Source: Diploptera punctata
Taxonomy: Eukaryota; Arthropoda; Insecta; Blattodea; Blaberidae
Length of the DNA stretch: 64,000 nucleotides
NCBI GenBank assembly: GCA_030220185.1
Contig: JASPKZ010003423.1
Coordinates: forward strand, 1-64,000
Direction of reading: 5' to 3'
Both the position numbers and the translations under genes were made by a program. The notes under the pieces were generated by a model, which saw only the letters and a list, made by a program, of their open reading frames with translations, did not search any database and had not been told where the DNA came from. Below, in pieces: positions 11,639 through 23,100 of the stretch (the stretch's first letter is position 1; each line of letters starts with the position of its first letter).

Positions 11639-12362
11639 TATTGACTATTTAACTCATGCCCCAAATGGGAGTCAATGACCAATCACGTTTCAATGATTTC
11701 TGTTTTACAACCAATCAGAGTCGTGTTTCACGAAATATTTATCAGTGTTATAATTACCATATATTAAACAAAGCTCCTCCTTTTTAATATTCTGAACAGG
11801 TCTGACCGTTATTTTGCAGTGACTGAGCCTATAAGAAATACGGCTACCAGATTGTATATATAGTGCATACATGTCAACATTTGTAGCAATTTATTATAAC
11901 CACCAAAAAAAGAAACCACTGTTTGACTTTCTTAAATGTATTTTTTCCCAGGTAATAATCCAGAAAAATATAATTGTAATATTTACATCATACGACATCA
12001 GAAATGAATTAATATACAGATTGATGTTTCATTTTTTCTCCACTAGAGAGCATTCTTACAATATTGCGTTCCTTTGGCAATAAATAGTATGATCTGGTTG
12101 CAGTGACAACAAAAAGAAGCAGTAGAGGGCGTACCTATCGTTTCTCATTTGTTTTCAAACATCGCCGTTTGCATTAAATATATAAATATTTTGAAATAAC
12201 TACAGTTAAATAATGATTTGTGAGTAAACAGCTTAATTTTATTCGTTAAATAGTCCTAACAAATGCCACTCTTGATTTCCAAATTCTCTAGATAAATTCA
12301 CTCCTCACTTCGTGAGTCGTGAATTTATCGATAATTTGGAAATCACTCGTGGCATTACTTAT
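11639..12362 (+). repeat. R700 repeat, copy 1 (first of a head-to-tail pair)
   Basis: Starts 'tgactatttaactcatgccc' and includes two CCAAT-like boxes ('gaccaatcacg', 'aaccaatcag'). It ends in a large imperfect hairpin (about 12263-12355): 'atgccactcttgatttccaa' pairs with 'ttggaaatcactcgtggcat' around the inner stem 'ctcacttcgtgag'. It runs straight into a second copy at 12363. There is no transposase, and no TIR was seen across the unit. It is an unclassified non-autonomous element or satellite-like unit. Confidence 0.8.
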
Positions 12363-12990
12363 GATTATTTAACTCATGCCCCAAATGGGAGTCAATGACC
12401 AATCACGATTTAATGAATTTTGTTTACAACCAATCACAGTCGTGTTTCACCTCGATATTTATCTACTTCTGTTTATCATGTTAAAGAAAGTTCCTCCTCT
12501 TCAATATTCTGAACAGATCAGAGAATTATTTTGCAATGACTGATTCTCCAACAAATACATTGAAAATAGCAAATAATGAACAGATTCTTTCGAAACAACA
12601 CACTTGATAATTGTGTTTTTAAATAATGATTTTACTGAGTTGTTTCCTAAAAAAATAATTTTTAACCTATAATATACAGTTCCATGTGCTTCCTTTCTTT
12701 TTTTTCTTCTTTTTTTTTCCCCACTAGGGTGCATTCTTACAACATTGCGATCCTATTTGGCAATAAATACTATGATCTAGTTGCAGTGGATAAACAAAAT
12801 AAGCAAAACCAAACATCTCACATTTGTTTTCAATCATCGGCGTTTATATTAAATATATAAATATTTTAAAATAACTATATTTATATAATGATTTGTGAGT
12901 AAAAAGCTTAATTTTATTCGTTAAATAGACCTAACAAATGCCACTCTTGATTTCCAAATCCTCTAGATAAACTCACTCGTCACTTCGTAA
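12363..12990 (+). repeat. R700 repeat, copy 2 (tandem with copy 1)
   Basis: Starts 'tgattatttaactcatgccc' directly after the 'ggcattactta' end of copy 1, so the pair is joined head to tail. It matches copy 1 throughout with indels. The terminal hairpin is truncated: the left arm (atgccactcttgatttccaa) is present, but the right arm decays after 'cactcgtcacttcgt'. Confidence 0.8.
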
Positions 12991-14275
12991 ATTAAGTGAA
13001 TGTAATTTTATATAAGTTCTACGCTTGCTGCGACTAATATTTAAGATCTACGACGTATCGCTGTGAATTATGAGAACTTAATATTTAAGTATATTTAGGT
13101 CAATGTTATTTTTGTAGCCTATATGTAGATATTGTTGTATTAAGTCACATAGATACGACAGGTTGTATTACTCGCCTTTATAAGTCTGCACGGCTAGAAT
13201 TAAAGTGTATTGGCGCTAGTGTCGCCATACTATCTATCTATGGAAGGAAAATCCCTAAATACATGTGAAATATCACTACATGGTTGTAAAATTAGTGATC
13301 AGTCGACAATTGCTGAAGGTTTCAGATCATTTAAAATCAGTGTTTGTCATCTCTCAATTACCAGCCCCATAACACAACACGGGGACAGGAATTGTCAACA
13401 CGTAATGAGAAAGGCAAAAGAAGAGACAGCTAATTCCCAGTAGTAACATGGTTGGCGGATTATTCATTAGAAAAAAAACTACCGGTACTATGCAACTAAA
13501 GTTCCAGGAGCAAGAACCCTCAAACAAATAAATAAGGAAATTATAATTGGAAAAGCTTCAAACTTACAAATGCGGTGTTTATTGTACTACTGCAAGATGT
13601 AGGAAATCGTGCCTTACCTGAAACAAGAAACGAACATTTAGACACGATTTTTTGAGATTATCGATACACAGTATACTCACATACACACGCATACATACAT
13701 TGTTTCTACTTCTAATATATAATTTTATATTATACAATATTTACATAAATTAACTTAGGAAAAACATAAAATAATGTTTAAATAATAGAATTTCCAATTG
13801 AGGTCATGAGAACCATAGTGACCTAAGTAGCATAAATCAAGTTTTGAGATATTAGTACTTGAAAGTTTATAATAGAATAATATTTCACTGAATTTCCTTA
13901 TCAAACAACTTTTATTATTTTCAAGTGCAACTTATAAAATACTTCCTATAATGAACAAATGGTACATAACGCATGCAATTTATCCATTACAGCCGAAATT
14001 AAACGTCACTTGTACCAGTATGGTCCTGATATTATTGTTATCAATGGCACTTGTATCAGTACGATGCAATATGATGTACATTATAGCCTAGTATTAATGT
14101 AACTTTTAAATGCAATTAATAAGTGTGATCATGAATACATTTGTTAAATTGTTACATACATTACAAATAAGTATAAATCTGTATCAAGTTCAAGATCAGT
14201 GTCTCAGAAATACGTAAGTCTGCCAATAGTAAAATAATAAACATAAGAGTTCTGTCTCTATAAACACTGATAGGA
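12991..14275. other. No gene recognised
   Basis: AT-rich. A 77-codon frame at 13210-13443 has no recognisable domain. Confidence 0.45.
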
Positions 14276-14783
14276 TTAATCACTTTCATCACTTATTTCC
14301 TCTGAATCTGAGTATTCTTCTCCAGGAACAATATTCTTACAGCTCCCATGCCCGTTTTCGAACCCCATGTCCTCGTTCTCGTCCACGCCCTCGTCCTCGT
14401 GCATGTCCTCTTCCGCTACCTCTTCCTGAGTTAGTGCTGTTAGAAGCAGAAGCTTTGAGGTTAAGATAAAAGCCATGGTGTAATGGAGGAATGAAATCGA
14501 GCAGGGTAAGCAGATCTTTAATTTTTTCTGCTTTCAATGGTACCTCTCCTTCACGCAGCGTTCTTAGCGTGTTGGGGAATTGTAGAGGCCGTCCTACTGC
14601 ATCATTTGGGCTGTTAATTTCTGGCTCACTGTCTTCTACATCCTCCAGGTAAAGCGTTACATTTTGTTTCGAAACTTCACAATTATTGTTTTGCTGTTCA
14701 CTTCGGAAAAAAGTAGCAGCATTATCATTGCTCTCTTTGATGGCAGCCATCTTGTCACTTGTATCAGTATGAACCTGAAGCAA
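14276..14783 (-). pseudogene. Acidic/RG-rich ORF of unknown function, probably frameshifted last exon
   Basis: A minus-strand frame of 148 codons begins at 14783 ('MLQVHTDTSDKMAAIK'), passes 'DNAATFF', an acidic block 'EDVEDSEPEINS', 'GRPLQFPNTLRTL', 'KDLLTLLDFIPPLHHGFY', and an SGRGSGRGHARGRGRG tract, and stops at 14337. A second minus frame overlaps it and ends with the acidic tail 'EYSDSEEISDESD' at 14276. The simplest reading is one C-terminus split by a frameshift near 14350. A pyrimidine-rich 'tttgcttcag' just upstream of the first codons resembles a splice acceptor. The 'LLDFIPPLHHGFY' block reminds me of C-termini of insect transposon-encoded proteins, but I cannot name the family. 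Confidence 0.35.
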
Positions 14784-15520
14784 AGTTCACTTCTGGTTTA
14801 TGTAGTTAACATATTCCTTTCTAGATGGCAGCAGGTGATGGAAAGTACTTGTATCTCTATGGCTCGAGGTAAAAGAACCAAATGACTACAATTTTATGCA
14901 TTTATCTCATTTTTGTAAAAAATGTCACTTATATGCATTTCGATAAATGTATGTAATGTATTCCCTATTGTTGAGGACCACTGACATTTGAGGTATGAAT
15001 TTTATTATTTTAACGTTTTATTCTCTATTTTAATTCTAACGCCAGTAAATGTTGTGATAGATCTATATTTTAGGCTCTTCTTTTAGGTATGCATTTTACA
15101 AAGGGTATTTTAGATAGACATGTTCATATCAAAAGAAACATAAATACATATATAAATTTAAAAGAAACTACACGCCACATACTCTTCTTTTGGATTATGA
15201 AAACTGAAATGCGAAAACAATTAATTGATATGGATACGTGTGGTGACCCAATAGAGGTACTAAAACGTAGGCAAAATAAATTTAGAAAGGCCCTATAAAA
15301 GGAATAACGGGCTTGATATATGAACGGAAGATGATGACTTAACTTGTTTATATTTATCCCTGCTGACAATATAACATTTAGGCGTATAATTCCCACACAA
15401 ACAAGATTATGATAATGTGGACGAACTCCACAAGGACTAAAAAGATAAACGCAATATTCAAATTAATTTACTCAGGCAAGCTCTTCGCATGCAATAGTTA
15501 ATACAGCTACTAATTAAACT

Positions 15521-15845
15521 CCTGGCGCGACAGGCCTAGAGGGCCCGGCTGCTGGCCTCGCATCCACATGTGTCAATCACAGAGGTAGATGATCATCAGC
15601 CAGTGTTGAGGTGACATGTGGTTAGCATGTCGAGTCCCCCAGCCGTTATAGCTGGTTTTCTCAACCTGGAGCCGCTACTTATTGTAGCTACCCAAATCCC
15701 TCACGATGCTGGGTGGGCACCGGTCCCATACTGGCCGAAATACCATGAGAAAATTTCTTCCCCCATGGAGACTCGAATCAGCGCAAGTCCCGTAGTTCTG
15801 CGCCAAGGCTTCCTGCCTTAACCACTCGGCTATGGAGCGGGACAC
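15521..15845 (-). mobile_element. SINE family B
   Basis: Nearly full copy. On the minus strand the head reads 'tagccgagtggttaaggc' (box A) and 'gattcgagtctcc' (box B). The body has 'ggtgcccacccagcatcgtg' and ends in the 'ctaggcctgtcgcgcc' block. The head is derived from a tRNA, with a Leu/Ser-like box A. Confidence 0.85.
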
Positions 15846-15914
15846 AGCTACTAATATCAATATATAAGTTATCTTCTATGGATTACAAAAGAGAGAAATT
15901 TGTGTCTGCTCCTT

Positions 15915-16012
15915 GATCGGCTGAAATGCACAATTGGTAGGCCTAAATGCACCAGCGCGTAAAGCTGGATATCGTTGGTTCAAATCCCGGTTCAGAAGAT
16001 TTTTTTTCTCTT
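15915..16012 (+). mobile_element. tRNA-like SINE head
   Basis: 'aattggtaggcctaaatgc' followed about 40 bp later by a strong box B 'ggttcaaatcccgg', then a T-rich run. The right spacing for a pol III internal promoter suggests a SINE head rather than a functional tRNA, because no acceptor stem closes. Confidence 0.45.
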
Positions 16013-16059
16013 TAGCTACATTTAATAAATAAATCTTAGAATTTAATTTAAATTTAATT

Positions 16060-16180
16060 ATAACATCGAAATAAAAAAGCGTCACTGCTATAAAGTAAAA
16101 ATATTCTCATTAAAATGCTTTCTTGTTATAGAAGCCATAAGATGGTAGCACCAAGAAAGCTGTTCCCCTCTTTCCTACTA
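16060..16180 (+). repeat. Dispersed repeat E, copy 1
   Basis: 'gcgtcactgctataaagta' through 'gctttcttgttatagaagcc' matches 51950-52075 ('gcgtcactgttataaagta', 'gcttacttgttataggagc'). About 110 bp shared. No coding. Confidence 0.6.
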
Positions 16181-17732
16181 ATCAGCGTCAAACTCATATC
16201 AATTGAATTGCAGCTGGTATCACCAGCAAAACAAAGCTTCTCAGTAATCAATAACGATTATGTAAATGAACGCCTCTCAAACTTATAACTAAATCACGTG
16301 ATCATGGGGAATTCCCCACACACGTGACTCGAAAGGGAAACAATATGTCACTGAATTCTAACGCATGCGTAGAACTGATTCTGTTCGCTGCCAATATATG
16401 TATATTATTAAATATTTTTCAGAAGTAAACGCTCTACTCATGCCCGCCGTTTTGTCAGATCGAGGGATGAGGTGAGATGAACTCAATATTATTGTGATAC
16501 TTGTATACACATATTCTGACTAAACCAAGTTTTTCACATCATTCTAGGAGTGGATGAAATGAAATGGAAAATAAAGTGATTTTTTTTTCGGTTATGGGAG
16601 AGAGGATGCAGACATGTAATTTGAGAAGGGAGCCTAGCGTCTTAGATGAAAAATACAAATTATCAGTTGCTAAAGTGTTTACATTTGACACTCATGATCC
16701 AGTATTAATGCTGAAGTAGAGATGTGGAATGATTTTGGATCTTAATTAAGGATCTACTAAAACCTAACTATGAATAACGGTGTCTGTTTTTTAAATTCTT
16801 TCTTAAAACATACATTTTACAGAATCTATTAATTGGTAATTATTTTCAAGTACATTTCCAATTCCTGTAAAAGGTAAACATTGATATGTTCTTAATAATT
16901 GGACATCATTCAATCTCTATAAGCTCTGGAGAAATTTCACAATATTCCATAGGTTATTTAATTTTAATTTTGGATTATGAGTATTACGGTACTTTGATTA
17001 GCCTGCTCGTATATTTTTCGTCCGAGGCCCTTGGGTTCTGTATCTGTATTCTCTCTATAGTCAGATACATTTCTTCGGTTTAGTTCTCAAAGACTTGTAT
17101 AATATTAACCCATTATTACTGTAGATATCTTCCTTTATTAGGTTCGTGCATTTAATTATAATAATGAAGGTACAAGAAACATAATTGTATAACAAAAATA
17201 ATCGGATCTCGAGAAACGAATAGCGAAAAGCATCATCCGATCACCCCTGAATCTTACGTTCAAATATCATTCTAAATGCTCGCGCTCTTTCCAGCTATAG
17301 TGCTACCATTTAAAATTTGTTTGAAATTGAGCTTGGGTAATCTTAATGAGGACAACAGAAATGAAATCCAATTGCGAAAACTGAAACTAACGTTAGTAGA
17401 CTGTGTCACGTTAACCACGCGACTTCCTGTATTGTGATCATGATAGCCATGAAATAAATTACATCAGTTTCCCTTGCCTTTTCGGAGCTGCTCTGCCACA
17501 TATTTTATTTTAAGTCGTGTATAATTATGTGACCTGGATCCACTGAGCACATAAAATAACCCAAAAAGAGAGATCACGTAAATTAAGACAGACAGAATAT
17601 TATTATTAGTAGTAGTTTTACTAATTAAAACCCTTATTTTTTATCTGTTCAAAATTTAGTTGAATTTCTAATTATATTTCTCGTTATTTTTGTGCGATTA
17701 GTTATATTTTGATTTTTACTTCCGCCTTCAGG
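16181..17732. other. No gene recognised; one diverged duplicate
   Basis: 17200-17420 resembles 18085-18195: 'gaaatccaattgcgaaaact' against 'gaaatccaattaagaaaact', and 'cgaatagcgaa' against 'tgaatagcgaa'. The duplication flanks SINE C. The 65-codon frame at 16886-17083 shows no domain. Confidence 0.4.
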
Positions 17733-18035
17733 GGGCACGCCGTAGCGTAGTGGTTAAGGCACTGAGCTACAAGCCGGAGGGTCGAGGGTTCAAGTCCCTT
17801 TGGGGTCAGGATTTTTAAACTGACCCAAACCCTCTGGCGGCACCATGGCCCTGGGGTCGACTCACCCTCTAACGGAAATGTGTACCAGACGCTTGTTCTG
17901 GGATAAAGGCGGCCGTCACTCAGGGCTGACAACCCGGCTGACATAAAGTGTCGATTGTTTAGAAAAAGTGGGAGCCTTAACCTCCCACTACCCCAAGGGC
18001 CTCCGGGCCTGTTGTGGGATCACTTTACTTTACTT
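17733..18035 (+). mobile_element. SINE family C, full copy
   Basis: Head: 'gccgtagcgtagtggttaag' (box A) and 'gggttcaagtccc' (box B). Body: 'aaactgacccaaaccctctg', 'ctggggtcgactcaccctc' and 'gggagccttaacctccca'. It ends 'tgttgtgggatcactttact'. This is the best copy of the family, about 300 bp; others are at 21053, 26029, 36195 and 55266. Confidence 0.88.
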
Positions 18036-18335
18036 CCGCCTTCACTTTAAAAAAATGTTCTTTGAGCACAGAGAATGGAATAATGTCGACTGAATCTCGG
18101 GATAATAAAAAATTGAATAGCGAACTGTATTGGATGTAGCGAAATCCAATTAAGAAAACTGAAACAAAGGTTGATAAATTGTCATGTGGGTTTATTAAAT
18201 TTACATGCTACCCAATGATAGGAACCCTTTCATATTAGTATATTTATATAAGAAACAGTGTTGTAATTTTTTTTGCCAACTCTTAAACTTTGAGACAAAA
18301 ATTATAGTTTCTTGAGGTATCTTATATGATAGTTG

Positions 18336-18362
18336 ATATATATATATATATATATATATATT
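18336..18362. repeat. (AT)n microsatellite
   Basis: Pure TA/AT run. Confidence 0.9.
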
Positions 18363-19760
18363 TTTCCAGAGCATGCAATGAAGCAAGACGAAAGGAAATT
18401 ATAGTACTGACTGTTTGTTTATGAAAGCGAAGGAGAGTATGTGGGAGGAATAGGTAGAGTTAATGACCTCTTAAGTTAATTACAAGGGTAACTCAGTACA
18501 TAAGTTACACATGGGAGAGAATAAAATGGAATGCAAACAACAGGTTTCCAATACGGTAACTCCCCTATTATAACTTTAATCCTTGTAGCATTTTAGTTCA
18601 ATATTATCTTAGTTAGGTGTCAAAAGCATTCTATCTTACTTCTTTCTCATTGTTAGGACCATGTTCTACTAGCTGTTGCGCGAATTCCCTATGTGTGGGC
18701 TAATAGCCAGTCCCTTATTCAGCACAAGTGCCCTATTATGGAGTTTCGACTGATGAAAGTGTCACTGCTGTAGCCAAAAACTACAGGTCACTATAGATTC
18801 ACTTTCATTTCACCCCTCCCCGAACAAAGTGATCTAGAGATAAACACACTCGTTACGGGATTTCCTTTTTGGGCAGTAACAATGGAGTTCGGGTGAAAAA
18901 AAAAATTCTTTCGAAGAGAAAATTTACCCCGTCGGAAATATGTGTGGCAAGATGCGGAATATATCGACACAAAGAGCAAATTTGCGCTAATGTTTTCAGA
19001 TTACGAACTAGCTCCAAGGAGTCGCGATTATCTTCGCAGCAGTAACATTTGGGGATAAAATATGTTGTGTGAACTTCAAGGGATGGTTATGTTTCTATAG
19101 ATATATTTTTAATAAAATAATATGGCACTAGTACATGTATATAAATGCATTTAAGTGTGCAGGGAGAATGGCTCAATTTTTTGCTACTGCTTCCACATTC
19201 AAATTAGAAATTAACAAGACGTGGTATAGTTTGTCCGCGAACAAACTGAACTCATGTTACGCATGCGCTAGAATTTAATGACGTAATGTTTCCCTACCAG
19301 TCAGCTTGAGCGGGGCTTCACCGCAATCGCATGGTTTAGTTGTAACCTCGGAAGACGTTCAATTACATCAGAATTATTGTTACGTGGCATCGTTTTGTTG
19401 ACGATACCAGCTCCTGTGCAAGCGATACGGGTTTTGACACTGATTGGTTCAAAAAAGAGAGGTGTGAGGACAATACTGGTCTGAGTAGTGAGAAATATAC
19501 AGTCGGGCAAAACAGTGAATTTTATTCAACCATTCTGCAACTTCAAATCGGTTTAAATTTACATTTTAGTGACAGCAACATTAGAACATTTTCATGAAAA
19601 GAAGACATTAATTCTAGCTTATACGTAGGCTACTTATACAGCGTGGTTCAATAAAAGGGTGCAAAAAATAAATAAATGGGTAATTGGAGATGCTCTAGTA
19701 AACAATTTGAGGTAGATAACAACGTGTCTGCGACGGCAGCTTACGGGGATATACAGTCAG
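18363..19760. other. No gene recognised
   Basis: AT-rich, with scattered short frames (for example 18791-18979 and 19301-19510 on the minus strand) that show no recognisable domain. Confidence 0.45.
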
Positions 19761-20202
19761 ATTCAACCCAGGAAGTTACTGTGTTTAGAATAGGGAACTG
19801 GGTTGCCATTTTAACAGTATTTTCTTGAGAGAAATCCTTGTATAAAACTGAAGATCGCAACATAGCAGGTACATAGTTGTAAATTGTAGTCGTCGAAGCC
19901 ACCCCCTCTTAAAGAAAAAAAACAGTTACCACTTGTCACTGAGCTCGTGCAGATCTGTACTATCCTGTATGAAAGTGCCGACTCTCATATTTACTATAAA
20001 ATTAGTTTGCATGCCGTAAAATAAAAACTATGTTTTTTTAATGTATAGTACATAGATTTGGAAAAAGTACTGCTAACCTTGCCTCTCCAACCCTCCCTAA
20101 GCAAACAAATACCGTTATTATGAATTTGGCAACATCTACCCTCTGTACGTAGGGGGACACTGGCGTAGCCCATAAGGTCTGTAGTAACTTCCTGGGTTGA
20201 AT
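19761..20202. mobile_element. TIR-bounded non-autonomous DNA element (442 bp)
   Basis: Left end 'attcaacccaggaagttact' (19761-19780) is an exact 20-bp inverse of the right end at 20183-20202. The interior has no transposase frame. I cannot assign a superfamily, and no convincing target duplication is visible. Confidence 0.6.
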
Positions 20203-20284
20203 TAGAATGTAGAAGACAATTATATATCACTTTCCTGTTTTCCCGCTTATTTATGGCATGTTTTCGTGTATTATACTGTTTACA

Positions 20285-20625
20285 GTCCACCGCTGTGGTC
20301 TCGAGGTAGCGTGCTGCCTTGTCACACAGCGGGCCCGGGTTCGATCCCCGGTCGGGGCAGTTTTTCTGGGTGAGGTTTTTATTGGGGTTTTTCCTCACCT
20401 GTAAGACAAATGTCAGAAAAACTTTAAGGCCCAAACGGTCCCCGAAATCATATGGCCATCATCATCATCCTTATCATTATCATCATCATCCTTCACCTGT
20501 GTGGAAAGCAACGGGAGGCTACCACACCTACAATTCCCTAGTAAAGCTGCAAGCATAGCATGAAAATGCTATGATTGCAGTGAAGGACCTGCCTTCTGGC
20601 AGAATTACTATGAATGGATGGATAC
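20285..20625 (+). mobile_element. SINE family A, full-length copy
   Basis: Starts 'gtccaccgctgtggtctcga' with box A-like 'tctcgaggtagcgtg', perfect box B 'gggttcgatcccc', body 'ctcacctgtaagacaaatgt', a (CAT)n stretch and 'gtgtggaaagcaacgggag', and tail 'attactatgaatggatggat'. The most complete A copy in the window at about 340 bp. Confidence 0.92.
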
Positions 20626-21052
20626 CTAGGAAAGTGTATGAAAGGGCATAAAGACAGTATCTTAACCCTTTAATTCGCAATGGATACATCAATTGTTTTA
20701 ATTTATCTAATTTTTAATAAAACAGAAGAAAGCTAACAATAAATAATTACTGAAATATATGTGGATTTACACACTATATCCAACAATAACAGTTATGCAT
20801 TTCATTTTCAATGCGGTCCGCCACTTCTAAATGACTGATACATTGCCAATTTAAGGGTTAAAAATCTGTGTTAAACATAAGAAACATTTATATTCTTTCC
20901 AGAATTTAAAAAAAATCCTGGCCTGCAGGTAGACATAAATCTGACAGGCGCGCGACTCTCAATATGAGTTTAACCGACAGTAGCCGAAACCTCTAAAAAT
21001 CAAATGTCAATGTTCTGCCTATGAGAACTTGAGAAGTATATTTGGTATCACG

Positions 21053-21345
21053 GGGCACGCAGTAGCGTTAGTGGCTTAATGCAATACGCTACAAACCTCA
21101 AGATCAGGGCTCGAGTCACGATGAATCAGATATCAAATTGTCCTGAACTCTCTGGCGGCACTATGTTCCTTAGGTCGACTCATCCTCAGCGGAAGTAAGT
21201 ACCAAAACACTTCTCCTAGGGAAAAAATAATCCGTCAAGCAGGGCTGAGATCTAGTCCCGATTGTTTAAAAAGGTGAGAGTTTTACCTCCTATTTCCCAT
21301 GAATCTCCTAAAGGGCTGTAGTGGGATCTCTTCACCTTTTAAATA
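21053..21345 (+). mobile_element. SINE family C, diverged copy
   Basis: 'gcacgcagtagcgttagtgg', a degraded box B 'gggctcgagtcac', 'ctctggcggcactatg' and 'tgtagtgggatctcttcac' match the copy at 17733. More mutations and indels indicate an older insertion. Confidence 0.8.
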
Positions 21346-21500
21346 TTAGTTAAATAGAAACAACTGTTCAATTTAGTCTACCAAAGCGAGGTCTGAACAC
21401 GATCCTATTCAGCAAAATTTATTCTATTCGAATCTTCAATAAGTTAATGCCTACAAAACATTGAATGAGTTGACAATTTACTGAGGAAGATACAAAAATA

Positions 21501-21795
21501 TCCACCGTTGTGGTCTCGAGGTAGCGTCCTGCCTTGTCACGCAGCGGGCCTGGGTTCGATTCCTGGTCGAGGTTTTTCTTTCGGGGTTTTTTCCTCACCT
21601 GTAAGACGAATTCCAGGAAGCTTAGGGGCCAACAGTCCCTGAAAATCATCCGGCCATCATCCTTCACCGGTGTGGAAAGCAACGGGAAGCTACCACACCT
21701 ATAATTCCCTAGTAAAGCTGCAAAGCATAGCATGGAAATGCTATGATTACAGTAAAAGACCTGCCATCGGGCAGAATTACTGTGGATGGTTGAAT
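21501..21795 (+). mobile_element. SINE family A
   Basis: 'tccaccgttgtggtctcgag', box B 'gggttcgattcct', 'ctcacctgtaagacgaat', 'ggtgtggaaagcaacggga', ending 'ggcagaattactgtggatgg'. The (CAT)n block is much shorter than in the 20285 copy. Confidence 0.88.
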
Positions 21796-21879
21796 ACAAA
21801 AATACTTATCTCTTCAAAACATGTTGAACAGTGTAAACACATCTTCCGTTACCCAATGTCCTATGAGTAAAATCTTCTT

Positions 21880-22190
21880 CTTCACTTCCTGTTTAGGCAA
21901 GAGTTGCCTGTTCAGTCTTCACTAATAGATCTAAGACTATCTCTTCCGAGGACGTCCGACATCTCTTCTTCCTCTTGGAAAATAATGGAAGATTTTATTT
22001 GGTAGGCCTAATCTACTTTCTTCCATTCTTTCTACCTGTTCTTTCTACTGTATCTTGTTGTTAAATATCTTTCCTTTTATGGAATAGATCTGCAGTTCTT
22101 CACGGATATCCTCGTTTCTTATCTGATCCATTCTAGTGCAGCCTTTTTCTCTTCTTAAAAATTTCATCTCGGCTGCTTGGATTTTAAAAT
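21880..22190 (-). pseudogene. LINE ORF C-terminal fragment
   Basis: On the minus strand: 'IQAAEMKFLRREKGCTRMD', 'RNEDIREELQIYSI', 'QVERMEESR' and 'RGRRDVGRPRKR', the canonical RTE-like LINE tail in order. Stops interrupt it after 'NNKIQ'. Confidence 0.8.
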
Positions 22191-22684
22191 AAAATACTGA
22201 ATTTAAATGTATTCTCCAGTCTTCCCTATTAGATTGGCAACCTTATTTTTGGTGCATTGTATTACCATATTTACTTTATGGAATGAATGAGATAAAATCT
22301 ACTCTACGGAGATAAGTAGTCTGTTATGGTGTTCCACGCATCAAGCATTAACACACATCACTCATACCGCCATTTATTTGTGCTGGTCCCAAAGACTTCG
22401 AGGAGGGATCTACAACCTTCTCTTTGGTCGTATTCTGGCCTAAGTTGAAACACGGGCTCGGAATCATGAGGAAATACAAGAGTTTACCCAATTAGATGAA
22501 CACACCTCGTATTTTAAACGCTTGGTTTGCTAAACCAGACTATATATTTTATCTAACATAAGATAAGGTGAAAGATGATATGGATGGAGATGAAATGGGG
22601 GGAAGGAGAGGAGTGGAGAGTGCTGGAGATGAAATTCGGAAAAAGAAAGAACCCAAGAAAAACCTGAAAAATCCTGGTATGATC

Positions 22685-22950
22685 CATTACCAGTACCTGT
22701 CTGAGCAGCAGCGTGTGCTACCTACGCGTCCACCGAGACGGCAGTTTTGCCTATTACTCCCATTGTCCTTCAGTATTCTTTCTCTCATTATTTGTATATC
22801 CTGAATCCAAGTTGCACTTGGTCTCCCTCTCTTCAACCTCTCGGGACGGCAGCCATTCCAACACTTTCTTCGGAACAGTAGTCTTTCTCCAATCATTCTT
22901 TTCATAGGATCGTACCATTGCAATTGTTTGTGTTTTACATAATGCAATAT
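22685..22950 (-). pseudogene. LINE ORF C-terminal fragment
   Basis: Minus-strand translation has 'KHKQLQWYDPMKRM', 'RPERLKRGRPSATWIQD' and 'NRQNCRLGGRVGSTRC', the terminal basic 'RRKRGRPRATW..DI' region of arthropod LINE ORF2. Open over about 86 codons, but only a 5'-truncated end. Confidence 0.75.
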
Positions 22951-23100
22951 ATATAAATGTCTACTTCCAATATAGCTTTTGTTACATTGTTTCTAATCTT
23001 GTATTTTTTTTATATTAAAGCTGAATTAAACTAAAGACTGATTCCTTTAGATAATAATTTATAATTCAACTGTCAAGTTTCTGATCATCATCAACATTAT

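Noticed and set aside
15600..15860. Open frames on both strands over SINE family B (also at 41555-41836 and 51159-51482)
   Set aside because: The frames recur only because the SINE is repeated; the sequence is tRNA-derived, and the peptides match no protein domain.
20319..20558. Recurrent frames with His-rich tracts (also 2919-3152, 33587-33793, 46506-46769, 61919-62263)
   Set aside because: These are translations of SINE A; the His-rich part is the (CAT)n stretch.
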